Shown piece by piece: positions 1 through 19,623 of a DNA stretch of 64,000 nt. Position 1 is the first letter of the stretch. Every line of letters starts with the position of its first letter. The DNA comes from Elmis aenea (Eukaryota > Arthropoda > Insecta > Coleoptera > Elmidae): assembly GCA_947652605.1 (NCBI GenBank), contig OX393579.1:20853674-20917673 (forward strand). Reading direction: 5' to 3'. Under the pieces are notes generated by a model that was given only the letters and a program-made list of their open reading frames with translations, had not been told where the DNA came from and did no database searches. The translations under genes were made by a program, and so were the position numbers.

Positions 1-3000
1 ATTCTTTAACAGTGTCAGCAAATGATTCCCCGGGAAACGCTTTAACTGCAATGAGTGCAGTTGTTTGTATATCACCAGTAGTGTCTAAATATTTTTGAAG
101 AAGCCGAATTCCATCACTATTATTTCCTGTTGATACAAAAAGTTTAAAAGGTGAAAAATTAAATTATTTGTGGTAGAGAATAAAGGCAAGTTTTTTTAAG
201 TTTTGCTGTCAGAGGATATTTTAATTTTATTATTATTTTAATATAATTAGATTAAAAATTTAAAAAAAAATTAATTTGGGTTAATTGGAAGAAAACCTTT
301 TAATTTTTTTGTTAAAAAGTCAATTTTTAGTTTCAAAAAACTCTAACAAGGGAAGGTCACGATACGTTGTCGCTAGAATTTGATTCCGGCTGTGTTTATT
401 ACATCAAGGGCATCAAAACTAAATGTTTTCCAGAGTTATACGTGCCACTGGCCATTACCTTCGGAAAAATAGAAGAAAAACTGAAAAGATGAATAATAAA
501 AGTAATATTTGCGATCGCGTTAGCCATGAAACCGGCAAAGACAAAATCGAAATTCTTATATTTACCAATGCGCCCATCCTTTCCAAGTAAAATGGTGCAA
601 AGTTCTTGAAAAAATCTTAAACGGATCCAAAAAAAAACGCAAAAAACGAGGCCTTTGTAAAAACGGTTTTCCCTATGTTAAACGCCTATGCAAGTCGCAT
701 AGATATAGTAATACAGATATACGACAACTTCTCAAATCATAGCGCTTATGCAGGGGTTTCGTTTTTGACGTTTTTCTCCGGAACCGTTCAACATTTTTTC
801 AAAAACTTTGCACCATTTTACTTGCAAAGGATGCGCCTATTGGTAATTAGAAAAATTTCGATTTTATCTCTCACGGTTTCATGGCCAACGCGATCGCAAA
901 AATTACCTTTTTGTACCAATTTTTCAGTTTTTCCCCTATTTTTCCGAAGGTAATGGCCAGTGGCACGTATAACTTTGCAAAACATTTAGTTTTGATGCCC
1001 TTGATGTAATAAACACAGCCGGAATCAAATTCTAGCGACAACGTATCGTGACCTTCCCTTGTAAGTGGAATTTTAATTAAAATTTATTTTCAAAAATGTT
1101 TTAAAATTTATTTAGCCTTAAGTACAGGGTGGTCTATTTTCGATGCCCATACAGGGAAACTCCGTTATTATCAGAGATTTAAAAAAACTAAGTACGTAGT
1201 GTCGATTTCTTTTTTCGAGAGAAATTCATTGCCGTAAACAGATTTTTGATATCTTTTTTAATTTTCGAAATGTAGCCAAAAATCGAGTTTTGGCACTTTT
1301 CAAAAATGCTAAATATCTCGCTTAAACAAAAAGATAGAGAAAAACTTTAAAGACATTTTTACATGATTTTTTGTCCTTTGTAAGATAGCTAGGTTAATTT
1401 TTACTCATACGAATATTGATATATTACACCTAAATTTCTCATTTTAAATAACAACTATGGGCAAACTATATATTTTTGAAAAGTGCAAAAAATAAGCTTT
1501 TGATTTATGTCAAAGCCAACTATGGTTGCCATTTAAAATAAGAAAGTTAGGTGTAATATATCAATATTTGTATGAGTAAAAAAAAATTAAACATCGCCAT
1601 CTTATTAAGGACAGAAAACCATGCAAAAAATGTCTTCAAGTTTTTCTTTATCTTCTCTTTTAAGTGAGATATTTAATATTTTTGAAAAGTGCCAAAAATG
1701 GTGTTAGCTATATTTCGAGTATTGAAAAAGATATCAAAAATGTTAAATATCTCGCTTAAACAAAAAGATAGAAAAAAACTTTAAAGACATGTTTTGCATG
1801 GTTTTTTGTCCTTAATAAGATAACGATGTTCATTTTTTTTACTCATACAAATATTGATATATTACACTCAACTTTTTTTATTTTAAATGGCAACCATAGT
1901 TGGCTTTGACATAAATCAAAAGCTTATTTTTTGCACTTTTCAAAAATATATAATTTGCTTAGGGTTGCCATTTAAAATAAGAAAGTTAGGTGTAATATAT
2001 CAATATTCATGAGTAAAAAAAAATGAACATCGCTATCTTACTAAGGACAGAAAACCATGCCAAAAATGTCTAAATAGTTTTTCTCTATCTTTTCGTTTAA
2101 GCGAGATATTTAACATTTTTGAAAAGTGCCAAAAATCGGTTTTTGGCTATATTTTGAAAATTAAAAAAGATATCAAAAATCTGTTTACGGCAATGAATTT
2201 CTCTTGAAAAAAGAAATCGAGACTACGTACTTAGTTTTTTTCTATCTCTGATAATAACCGAGATACCCTGTATGGGCATCGAAAATAGGCCACCCTGTAC
2301 AATTCTCATAAGTCAAGTTGCTTGAATTCAAGTAACTTGATTTCAACTTTATGTGCATATTTTGACAAAATTATTGAAGCCTGTTGCTACATTCTTTCAA
2401 CTTTATGTGCATATTTTGACAAAATTATTGAAGCCTGTTGCTACATTCTTATACCGTTATGTGTCGCAGAACATCATAACTTTCATATATTTCGAAGCAT
2501 TTACTAACTTTTTCCACGTTTCACTTACTCATTACTGACTTTTCACAAACGTCACTCAGTTGTGTTAAATGTGTATACCGGGTGATTCAGTTTGACTGTC
2601 GCACCCCTATAACTTTTTAATTATTGAAAATAACCCCAACAAACCTTATATTTTTGAAAACGGCGACAAATTCTCTATTAAATAATGTGCGTTTGTTATT
2701 TCTACGATGAAGTATGTCAAATGCACGATAGGCAACTGTTTTTTTTTTAAATTACATAATATACATTTTTTGGTTGATTCGGATAGAGACTTTAATTCTG
2801 AATCGGACCATGTATTAAAAAAGTATGCAAACATAAGAAAATTTTCGAGAAAAATCAGTTCAAAGTTTATTCAAATTATAGCCTATAAAATCAAATTTTA
2901 GTCTATTTAACATACCAAAAAACGATCAAATCTTAAAAATTATACTATAACTATCAATGGAAATGTATTAAAAATTAATTTTTAATAAAAATAAAAACAA

Positions 3001-6000
3001 ATAATAAACGTTGATATTAAAAATTAGACTTTAAAGAAAAGCAGTTACAAATAGAGGACAACTGTATTTGGAAGTCTAATTTTTTATGTCGACGTTTATT
3101 ATTTGTTTTTATTTTTATTAAAAGTTAATTTTTAATACATTTCCGTAGCATGGGTATCTCGGTTAATATTTAAGAGAGAAACGGTTAAATTACCAAAAAT
3201 GTGCAGTTTTTTGAGACAAACTCAGAACCGTTTTCAAAAATATGCTATCATTTCCGGTTTTCGAGTTATTGAATAAAAAGTGTTTTTTGTCATATTAATA
3301 ATGTGTCATATCTCCGTTATTTTTGTAAATATCGAAAATATTTATTAAGATTATTTTTAGATGTTTTTATGTTTAATTTGACTATCCTAAAAAAAAAAAA
3401 TTTAAGCTTGCCGTTAAAAAGTTATGACACAAACTTCACCTTTTTTTAAATGGGAACGATAGTTGGCTATGACCTATTTAAATTCCTTATTTTTTTCTCA
3501 TTCCAAATATATAAAGGTTGATGTATTTACTTTCAATAATATGCAAGTTACAAAGGTTTTTCAGTTTTTTTTTCTAAGAAAATCATAGTAGGCTGTGAAA
3601 AAAAAAAACAAGGTGTAAAACCTTATAAAACTCATGTGGTACAAGTTACCAAGGTTTTTAAATTTGTTGTTGAGGTAAACATCAAAAATTTTTGAACTTA
3701 ATAAACAGCAATATACTACATTACTGTTGATTCCGACTATGTTGTTGTTCAAATATTTACAATGTTTATCTCAACAACAAATTTAAAAACCTGGGTAACT
3801 TGTACCACATGAGTTTTATAAGGTTTTACACCTTGTTTTTTTTTTCACAGCCTACTATGATTTTCTTAGAAAAAAAAACTGAAAAACCTTTGTAACTTGC
3901 ATATTATTGAAAGTAAATACATCAACCTTTATATATTTGGAATGAGAAAAAAATAAGAAATTCAAATAGGTCATAGCCAACTATCGTTTCCATTTAAAAA
4001 AAGGTAAGTTTGTGTCATAACTTTTTAATGGCGAGCGTAAAATTTTTTTTTTTAGTATAATCAAATTAAACATAAAAATATCTAAAAATAATCTTCATAA
4101 ATATTTTCGAGATTTACAACAATAACGGAGATATGACATTATTAATATGACAAAAAAACACTTTTTATTCAATAACTCGAAAACCGGAAATGATGGAATA
4201 TTTTTGAAAACGATTCTGAGTTTGTCTCAAAAAACTGCACATTTTTGGTAATTTAACCGTTTTCTCTATCTTAAATATTAACCGAGATACCCATGCAATC
4301 CCATCGAATTTGGACCACCCTGTACTTTACTTCAATTCAAGCAATTTGTATTCAAGTAACTTGACTAATGAGAACAAGGCTTTACACTGCAAGTAAAAAG
4401 GCAATAAGTAAGCAAGCTTTAGTCATAGTTGGTAACATTACTGGTAAAAGAAAAACTATTTTGCATAAATTCCTCTGTGTACCTTAATTTCCTGAACTTG
4501 TTGCTTACCTGTGAGTAACATTCCATCCAAGTTTCCTTCTTCTGTTAACCTCATCGTTAGAATTTTCAGATACTCTGCAAGTTTACTATCTGATAAAAAG
4601 GTGCAGGCAAACGCAACTCGGTCTTCAACTGACATGTCATTTTCATTCTATAAAACACACTTTTATATAAAGAAAAGTAATCAAAATTGGATATTTACCA
4701 AAACTTGATCGTAGCTGTAATTTTCAGCTGTTAGAAAGGCAAACATGGCTCGTAAGTAGGGATCAGTAAGCTGTGCTCTGGTCGAAGAGCACAGTTGTTT
4801 CCACATGCTGTTTCTGTCATCAGAAAATCCTGCTAGCGCCATGGCAACTATGTTTAAATTTGCTCCTATTGGACTGTTTCCAGATCCACGATTTAAAATT
4901 TCCAACGCCATCTTAATTTTTAAATTAAAAACAGCTATGGCTGCTGCTCTTGAATAAGCCTGTTCTCTTTCGAGCCTTTCTAAAAATTTTGTTAGAGCTC
5001 CTGAATCCTTGTCAAAATGCCATCCACATAAGTAGAGAGCTTTTTCACGATCGTCGTGCCTAAATGATTGCAATTCTTAGTTAAACGATTTTTAGACAAA
5101 AATATTTTAAACATACTTATAAACTCTAGCAGATCCATGACAATTTATGTTTCCTAATTCGGCCCATGATACAGATACCACATCGGACTTACTTGTATTT
5201 GCTTCAAGCTTTAGAACGGTGCGAACACCTGGATGTTTGGAATTATATCCTCTTAAAGTTCCATCTTCTACAAGTTTGCTGCTGAGGTGTAACCAGTTCC
5301 AAACATATGCTAACATTTCATCATCCACTAAAGTTCCATTTTTCCATAGTTCATCCTACAATAAAATAATTTCTTGTTTTTAGAGTGCAATTACACCGAT
5401 TTCAGTATAATAATTTAAATCCATAGAAGTCCTAAACATAATAAGATAATGAGACTCCCTTAGTCTATTACTGTGTTTAACCTCATTGTCAATAAAATTA
5501 TAAGTGACTTAAATAAAAAAGGATTTAATACCAGAAAAAATACTTAACAATTTTTTGCCAACAACGAAGATGACTTGCAAAGATTATTGCATGAATTCAC
5601 ATGTTGCCGGAAGTATAAGCTAAAGGCTATACAGCATAGACCAGTGTTTTTAAAACTTTTACTTTATGGACCTCTTCCAAAATTTAAAGCTTGCAGAAGA
5701 CCTCAATGAATTGTATTGTAGCGTAGATATGATAATAGTTTAGCCTGGCAAATGAATTTTAATGATTTTCGAAGAACATGAAAAGGCTTGGGAAGCCCCT
5801 TCAGAAGGGTTCAGGGAGCCCCAGGAGTCTGCTGAATACACTTTGAGAAACACTGGCATAGACTAAAATTCTCATTATAAGTAAAAAAACTATTATGATG
5901 CAAAATTGAAGCATTGATCAAGTAATGACCTTTTATCTGGGCGTAGAAAAGACTTGTTAAAAAAAATTATCTAACAGGCCAACCGATAAAACATCAAAAG

Positions 6001-9000
6001 TATCAGCATGTTTAGGTATCATAAAATAAAGCAACAAATACAGGGTGTCCCACAAGGTATTCCTTCGCTAATTTTTGCATAAATCGAATGTTTAGGACCT
6101 AGATAAAACGTTTTTACCGATAATAATATTTTCCATGTGTCCCTTCATATACAAAGTGTCCCAAATATAGTGAACAGCATGGGGATCTCTTAAACGGTAA
6201 GAGATACAGAGTTGGTTAAATGGGTCAAAATGATCTATGATTCAAGAGCAACTGTTCTATGAAAAAAAAACTCGAAAAAATCAATAGTTTTTGCGCTATT
6301 GATGAAAACAAAACACATCAGGTTTTTAATTTCTGCTTATAACTTGCTTAATTGACATCACACTCAAAATATTATTTGACATTATTTGGGCACTTTTTTG
6401 GGTAGATTTAAAATTTGTCAACAAATTTTATCTATCTTCATTTGTTTTTGTTTTTTAAACATCAGCCGTATGTAAAATAAGAAAGTCAATGTTAAAAAAA
6501 CAAAAACAAATGAAGGTAGGTAAAATTTGTTGACTATATTCAAATCTACGCAAAAAAGTGCCCAGATAATGTTGAATAATATTTTGAGTGTGATTTGAAT
6601 TAAGCAAGTTATAAGCAGAAATTAAAAATCTGATGTGTTTTGTTTTCATCAATAGCGCAAAAACTATTAATTGTTTTCAAGTTTTTTATTCAGAGAACAG
6701 TTGCTCATAGATCATTTTGACCCATTTAACCAACTCTGTATCTCTTACCGTTTAAGAGATCCCCATGCTGTTCACTATACAGGGTGTCCCAGTTAACTTG
6801 AACAGCATGGGGATCTCGTAAACGGTAAGAGATACAGAGTTGGTTAAATGGGTCAAAATGATCTATGATTTAAGAGCAACTATTCTATGAAAAAAAAACT
6901 TGAAAAAAATTTACAGTTTTTGGGCTATTCGTAAAAAACAAAAAAATGACGTTTTCGATTTTTGCTTATAACTTGCTTATTTAAAATCATACCCAAAATA
7001 TTTTTCGACATTATTAGGACACTTTTTTGCGTAGAATTGAAATTAGTTAATAAATTTTACCTATCTTCATTTGTTTTTGTTATTTTAACATCAACTTTCT
7101 TATTTTAAATACGGGTCGTAGTTGGCTATGACACCATTAAAAAGAGATTTTTTTTCTCGTTTCATTGATGTATGGGTTGTTTGATTTATTTTTAAAAATA
7201 AGCAAGTTATAGCAATATTATTGTATTTGTTAGGTTTAATCAAAGTGGCCATTGGAAAACAAAACAAAACATCACGTAAATAAACTAGCTGTACTTAATT
7301 AAACACAAATAAACCTAAATAATTTAAGATATTTTTCAAATTACATAATAATTTATGTTTTTCCAATTACTATTACTATTGAATCTAAATTATAACATGC
7401 GTTCAAAGTGCAGCCCACTCTCCATGAGCAATGCAAATTTGAGATCTGCACTTTGTAGATAACAATTATTTCTTATGCATATTACTTTCTGCTTGATAAA
7501 ATGTTCTTAAAACAGCTAATCATAAAAAGACAGCTGAACACAATTACAAAATTAAGATTGGATAGTTTAACAAAAGTTTATCAAATAAAAAGAAATATCG
7601 TTAGAAAAACATTATTACCTACAATGTGCAGATCTCAAATTTGTATTGCACATGGAGAGTGAGCTACACTTTGAACGCATGTTATAATTTAGATTCAATA
7701 GTGACAGTAATTGGAAAAACATAAATTATTATGTAATTTGAAAAATTCTTAAATTATTTAGGTTTATTTGTGTTTAATTAAGTTCAGCTAGTTTATTTAT
7801 GTGATGTTTTGTTTTGTTTTCCAATGGCGGCTTTGATTAAACTTAACAAATACAATAATATTGCTATAACTTGCTTATTTTTAAAAATAAACCTAACAAC
7901 CCATACATCAATGAAACGAGAAAAAAAATCTCTTTTTAATGGTGTCATAGCCAACTACGACCCGTATTTAAAATAAGAAAGTTGATGTTAAAATAACAAA
8001 AACAAATGAAGATAGGTAAAATTTATTAACTAATTTCAATTCTACGCAAAAAAGTGTCCTAATAATGTCGAAAAATATTTTGGGTATGATTTTAAATAAG
8101 CAAGTTATAAGCAAAAATCGAAAACGTCATTTTTTTGTTTTTTACAAATAGCCCAAAAACTGTAAATTTTTTTCAAGTTTTTTTTTCATAGAATAGTTGC
8201 TCTTGAATCATAGATCATTTTGACCCATTTAGCCAACTCTGTATCTCTTACCGTTTACGAGATCCCCATGCTGTTCAAGTTAACTGGGACACCCTGTATT
8301 TGGGACACTCTGTATATGAAGGGACACTTGAAAAAAACCTGTACTTGAAAACTGAACTTATAGTGAGGATTTATAAGTATAGTTAGACCAATATTGACTA
8401 AGGAAAATATGAGGTAAAAGTAGACATTACACAAAAATGAAATAATTGAGACAATAATGTGTCAGAAAAAATGAAGAAATGGATTTAAAAGATATGAGAA
8501 TGGAACAGTCATATTACAAGAATGAACAATAAAAGACTGGTAAAATTAGGGAGAGATTGCACCTCTAGAAATGACAATGCCGGGAAGAGTCATAAGCAGG
8601 GCATGAAACCGGTTTTTTAAACCGGTTTAAAAAACCGGTTAACCGTTATTTTTTGTCAGAAAAAGTGATTTTTAACCGAAACCGAAACCGTTACTTTGAA
8701 AGGCAAAAAAAACGGTAACCTTTAACCAAAATAATAAAAAACCGGTTTTTTTAACGTCTTTTTTTTAATAAAAATTACTATGAAAAATACAAAATCTGTA
8801 GTAAATGCGATTAGTTTACCAAAAGTCATTACTGAACTCTTGATTGTACATTTATTATAAAATTATAAATAAATAATATCTTTTCATACTTTGCATTCCT
8901 GATCTAAATAATTTTAAAAACCGGTTAATTTAACCGGTTTTTTCTAAACCGGTTTTTTTACGAATAAAAACGGTTTTTCAACAAAAACCGTTATAAAAAT

Positions 9001-12000
9001 AAAGTTCTCGATTTCGGTTAACCGTTAACCAAAATTTTTTTCGGTTTCGAGCCCTGGTCATAAGATATGAAAACATACTCCAGAGCAGGGGTCACCATAA
9101 ATTATCATGTTATTTCTTTGAGTCGATGAATGAATTTAAAAAAAAATTCAACAATAAATTTAATTTTTTAAATAAAAGAGAATCATGGTTTACCTTAATG
9201 CCATATCCTGCCAATGCCCTCTGTCTAATATTATGTGAAATATCGTCTACAGCTGAGTATAAATTACTTTCTTCATTAACACACTTCATGGTTTTACGAC
9301 CATAGGTCCAAACAATGTTAGAATTTGGGGCCCAATTTAAAGTAATTCTGTCACAAACTGTGTAATCGGTTATTGATCCTGCAACATTATTGTTTTAGCC
9401 TTAGCTATGGTATTATTTGTTGACATTTTTTTATACCAGATAGTGCTATTGTTAAAAGCCTATTTTCATCTGAATTGTGCCATGAAAATGAAGTAATGTT
9501 GTGTGGTGAACCAGGAACAATGACTCTTTCAAGTACTGATGGTTCAACTTCCTCATTACCAACAAATGTATGTTGAATGTCATATAAGTTTATAACTGAA
9601 CTGTCTCTAAGAAGAGATCCCAATAAGTTATGTCTGAAATAGAACTTTATTAGCTACGATACACAAACTGTAAATTAAATATGATTTAACACACATACTC
9701 CTATGTAATTAACTCATATTTGAAAATTATTAATAAGCGACCAGGACATATAAAAATAGAGTGTTTTTAAAAGATTTTTACTTGCATAATAATCAAAAAC
9801 AAATTCAGTTCTATGAATAAAAAACTAAAGCAGGCAAAGATGAGCATTGTTTTTAGATATCCAAAGCAGGGATGGAATAACGTTTTAAATCGTTACGTTA
9901 TTGTATAACGTTATTTATTATTTGTTTTCGTTACATAACGTTATAAATAACGTTAAAAAAATGAATTGTTATGTTATATAACGTTATATAACGTTACATA
10001 AATTATAATATACAGGGTATTTCTTAAATAATGCGAAACAATTCGGAAGGTGATTCCTTATTGAAAATAAAGTGGGGTCTTTTTTATAACAATTTTTTCT
10101 TAGACGTCTCCTTTCGGAGTTACACCCCCCTAAAGGGGAGCGATAAAATTAGGTTTTTATTTTATTTCTCAAATTTAGATAAATGTAGGAGAATGATATT
10201 TGGTAGATGTTTTATGGTTATTAAAAGGTCACCCATAGTATTATTTTCAATCATCTTCCACCTTCATGGGGGGCTGATAAGTGCGAGCCCCTGTTGGTTT
10301 TTTAATCAGAACGTTTTGCTGAGTTGAAATTTTGCAAAAATATTTTTTTGTTAGTTTGATTTATTTAGAACCTTTTTTCATTCTTAGTTTTTCTCGTTAA
10401 TCTTACAGTTTTGAGTAAAAAATTAAATGAGTGAATATGATGTTTATGTTCATATTGGGTAGAATTGACGGGCGTTTTAGCGTTGTCGCCGCGTAAACGT
10501 CAACATGAATTACACCCGTCACGTCTATGCAATATCGTTTTATATTGGAATATTTGATGGTTCATGTTCATTCATATAATTTTGTACTCAAAAACTGTAG
10601 GTTTAACGAGAACAGTTAAAGAATAAAAAAAAATTCTAAATAAATCAAGTTTTTAAAGAAAATTTAAAATTGCTAGATTTCAACCCACCAAAAAGTCCTG
10701 ATAAAAAAACCAACAGGGGTCGCACTTTTTAGCCCCCTGTGAAGATGGGAGATGATTAAAAATATTACTATGGGAAACCTTTTTATAAGTATAAATCTCC
10801 CACATTTATCCAAATTTGGGAAATAAAATAAAAACCCAATGTTACCGTTCCCCTTTAGGGGGGTGTAACTCCGAAAGGAGACCCTAAAAAAAAAAAAAAA
10901 ATATGAAAGACCCCTCTTAATTTTCGATTAAGTATCACTTCCCGAATTTTTTCGCATTATTTAAGAAACATGCTGTATAAAAATAATTTTTATTTGTAAC
11001 TCTGAAATTATTTTTGGGATCTGTAAATGTAAATTTAAAAAATAGTACCTACAAAATTACGTTGAGGTTGAGATATTTTATTTTCATTTTAATTTCTAAA
11101 ATACAAACAAAATATTATATCTTCAGAAAATAAAAAGATCGCCATATACAAATTTAATTTATAGAGAATAACGATACAAAATAACTTTTAACGAAACGTT
11201 ATCAGTTATTATAACGTTATAAAAATATCGTTACGTTATTGTATAAAAAATTATAGTTGAATCGTTATTATAACGTTATCGGGTATCGTTACGTTACGTT
11301 TTCCATCCCTGATCCAAAGCCAAAATGATTGTTAATGCAAACATAAACTTTCATAAAAATGTCAAATTTCAATTCAAACAGTTTTTTTGAACCTATACAG
11401 AGATATAATAGAATTTCATAGTACTGAATTTTTATACCAAAAACCAAAAGTAATTAATTCTGTTTATTCAACATAATATTATTATAAAAATGCTGTATTT
11501 GGGGGGTCGGTTTACTTATAAAAATTTAAGAAAATGCTTTTTCAAATTTATTTGTTGCATAAATTACATAAAATGAATATATCATATTTTATAGTACCTA
11601 AAAATATACAAAACAGAACCCAAGAAATAACTTTTTTTTTTAGTTATTTACTTTAGAATCAAACTGTTTTAGTTTAAGACTGCTAATAAACATAAACTAG
11701 ACAACTCCCCTCTAATTAAACTAACTTAATAAATCTCAAAACTACCCTGTATGTCTGCAGCACACAAATTTGTATCTCAAGGTCTCTAGTAAAATTATTA
11801 AATTGTTTTATTCTTTACCTTGTGGGGCACCATCCGATTTTAATGACTGGTTTGTTGTGTGTCAAAGTCAAAATAGGTTTTTCAAAATTCCTAGCATCCC
11901 ATACGCAGACTTGTGTATCTATAAACGATGCTAAATGTTTGTCATTGTAGGGATCGATACATAAACCAGACACTGCTTTTGTTAAAGTTAAATTAACAGC

Positions 12001-12808
12001 TTTACTGGTATCTAAAACAGGTTTTGTTTAATGAAAAAATTAAGGCATACTGTTAATATCTAACCTCTGAAATCAACTAATTTAATGCTCTTTTGATTCA
12101 TGCTAACAGCCATTAACTTGCTATTGCTGTTAAACCAAGCTAAACTATGAGCAACTTCTGAGATTCCAAATTCTGCGACCGGTCGTGCCAATTCCAAAGC
12201 AGGTGCCATCGTATTTACGGCAAGTTTACCCGATCCATTCATTTCACTAGCAACAGGACATTTCATAATATCCCACAAAAGGACAGAATGATCTGACCGA
12301 TATTTTTCCAAACCAGCTACTATTAAATTACTCTCCACCGGATTCCATGCTACTGCATTACATTGTCTTGGATGACGAGGGACTAAAGCAGCACCACAGA
12401 TATAAATATTCATAAATGCATCTCTTTATTTAATGTGATTACCTAATTCTCGTCCCGGTAATCCTTGTGAATCGAATTGTGATGGTCCAAAGGTTACAAG
12501 TGTAACTCGTCCATTTGCTTGCCCCACAGCAAGAAGTAAGTCAATATCTGATTTGGGGTACACATCTACACACTTTACATAATGGTAATTTGAATTAGTA
12601 GCTAAGAGATGGGCGCCTGTCGTGTGAGATAATTTCATGGCTACAAAACCAAATTATTAAAATATTTCATTTAAACATTCGGGTAGTAGTACTTACAAGT
12701 TTCAAAATTATCTCGCAAAGACTCGATTTCATATAAACATATTTCTGAACCCCATGTTATAAATTTGTTTTGGATAGGAGTCCATTGAATTTCCAATTTT
12801 GCAGTCAT
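1..12808 (-). CDS. mio: GATOR2 complex subunit Mios (missing oocyte), 3' end off window
   Basis: WD40 plus alpha-solenoid subunit of GATOR2, which relays amino-acid sufficiency to TORC1 at the lysosome by opposing GATOR1. Exons, all with GT-AG borders and matching phase: 12697-12808, 12443-12640, 12065-12382, 11819-12011, 9437-9633, 9194-9378, 5117-5355, 4699-5059, 4509-4647 and 1-126 (continuing off the window). They join into 689 codons without a stop. Seen: [11 protein letters not shown], a [14 protein letters not shown] block, [24 protein letters not shown], then the helical part with [26 protein letters not shown] and [12 protein letters not shown]. All align in order with animal Mios as I know it (about 875 residues in human). 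The last ~185 residues, with the zinc-binding C-terminus, are missing because the window ends. The start at 12808 opens directly into conserved sequence. Introns of 3.8 kb and 4.4 kb are packed with transposons. Confidence 0.95.
346..1062. mobile_element. Foldback element, ACAAGGGAAGGTCACG ends, copy 1
   Basis: Two inverted arms of about 340 bp, nearly identical, with ends ACAAGGG and CCCTTGT and a short middle around 670-760. A second copy lies at 58270-58978 with the middle in the opposite orientation. No transposase reading frame is present; open frames in the arms are by-products. Located in the last visible mio intron. Superfamily not assigned; a clear target duplication was not found. 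Confidence 0.8.
1125..2297. mobile_element. Foldback MITE, mariner-type ends, TA target site
   Basis: Begins CAGGGTGGTCTATTTTCG and ends with its complement, flanked by TA on both sides. Most of its 1.17 kb is self-complementary, with two nested internal blocks sharing an AAGTGCAAAAAATAAGC-like core. The ends and TA duplication fit the Tc1/mariner group. No coding sequence. Confidence 0.8.
2341..2448. repeat. Tandem duplication, 54-bp unit, two copies
   Basis: A 54-bp unit starting TTTCAACTTTATGTGC is repeated directly with no visible difference. It is too short to be a satellite here and may be a recent local slippage event. Confidence 0.85.
2578..3146. mobile_element. Foldback family CCGGGTGATTCAGTTTGAC, right end lost
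   Basis: The left end matches the intact copy at 51284-51921, preceded by TA. The element runs through the inverted middle (2941-3140) but stops at about 3146, where sequence of a different foldback begins. Its right terminus is missing. Confidence 0.7.
3147..4322. mobile_element. Foldback MITE, CAGGGTGGTCCAAATTCG family, left end lost
   Basis: Almost the same sequence as the complete copy at 49175-50398, but lacking about the first 28 bases. The right end CCACCCTG is followed by TA. The arms are inverted repeats of some 550 bp around a centre near 3735. Mariner-type by its ends. Confidence 0.8.
5356..6040. other. mio intron segment without recognised elements
   Basis: Left part of the intron between mio exons 6 and 7. 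No coding, RNA or repeat feature was recognised. A mariner-type end (CAGGGTGTCCCACAAGG, after TA) begins at 6041 and has no obvious partner. Confidence 0.5.
6137..8331. mobile_element. Nested foldback elements, one inserted in its relative
   Basis: The outer palindrome has ends near GTGTCCCTTCATATAC (6137) and its complement (8331). Close to its right end a second, related element occupies 6780-8296, ends CAGGGTGTCCCAGTTAAC, flanked by TA on each side. Removing it rejoins the outer arm as ACTATATTTGGGACAC, matching the outer left arm. The inner element is itself a 1.5-kb palindrome centred near 7550. Mariner-type ends; no transposase frame. Located in the mio intron between exons 6 and 7. Confidence 0.8.
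8597..9056. mobile_element. hAT-type MITE with AACCGGTT word array
   Basis: 460 bp, ends CAGGGCATGAAACCGG and TTTCGAGCCCTG, flanked by the exact 8-bp duplication GTCATAAG (8589-8596 and 9057-9064). Both ends are dense in AACCGGTT and AACCGTTA, words that are self-complementary or nearly so. The middle is plain AT-rich DNA. No coding capacity. Confidence 0.9.
9867..11311. mobile_element. hAT-type MITE with AACGTTAT word array
   Basis: Ends CAGGGATGGAATAACG and CGTTTTCCATCCCTG, flanked by exact 8-bp duplication ATCCAAAG (9859-9866, 11312-11319). Both ends are filled with AACGTTAT and close variants. A mariner-type foldback (10013-10975) is inserted in it. A second copy of the family lies at 32580-33260. 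Confidence 0.92.
10013..10975. mobile_element. Foldback MITE nested in the hAT element, TA target
   Basis: Ends CAGGGTATTTCTTAAATAATGCG and its near complement, with TA on each side. The arms carry the inverted block CCCCTAAAGGGG/AACTCCGAAAGGAG. Centre near 10500. Any open frame within is not coding. Confidence 0.8.

Positions 12809-19623
<6,815 letters not shown>

Noticed and set aside
675..953. 92-codon open frame, plus strand
   Set aside because: Lies in the middle and right arm of a palindromic element whose arms repeat at 58 kb; no protein motif.
8597..11311. Regularly repeated short words as a CRISPR-like array
   Set aside because: Words are 8-10 bp, irregularly spaced and bounded by transposon ends with 8-bp duplications; the genome is eukaryotic.
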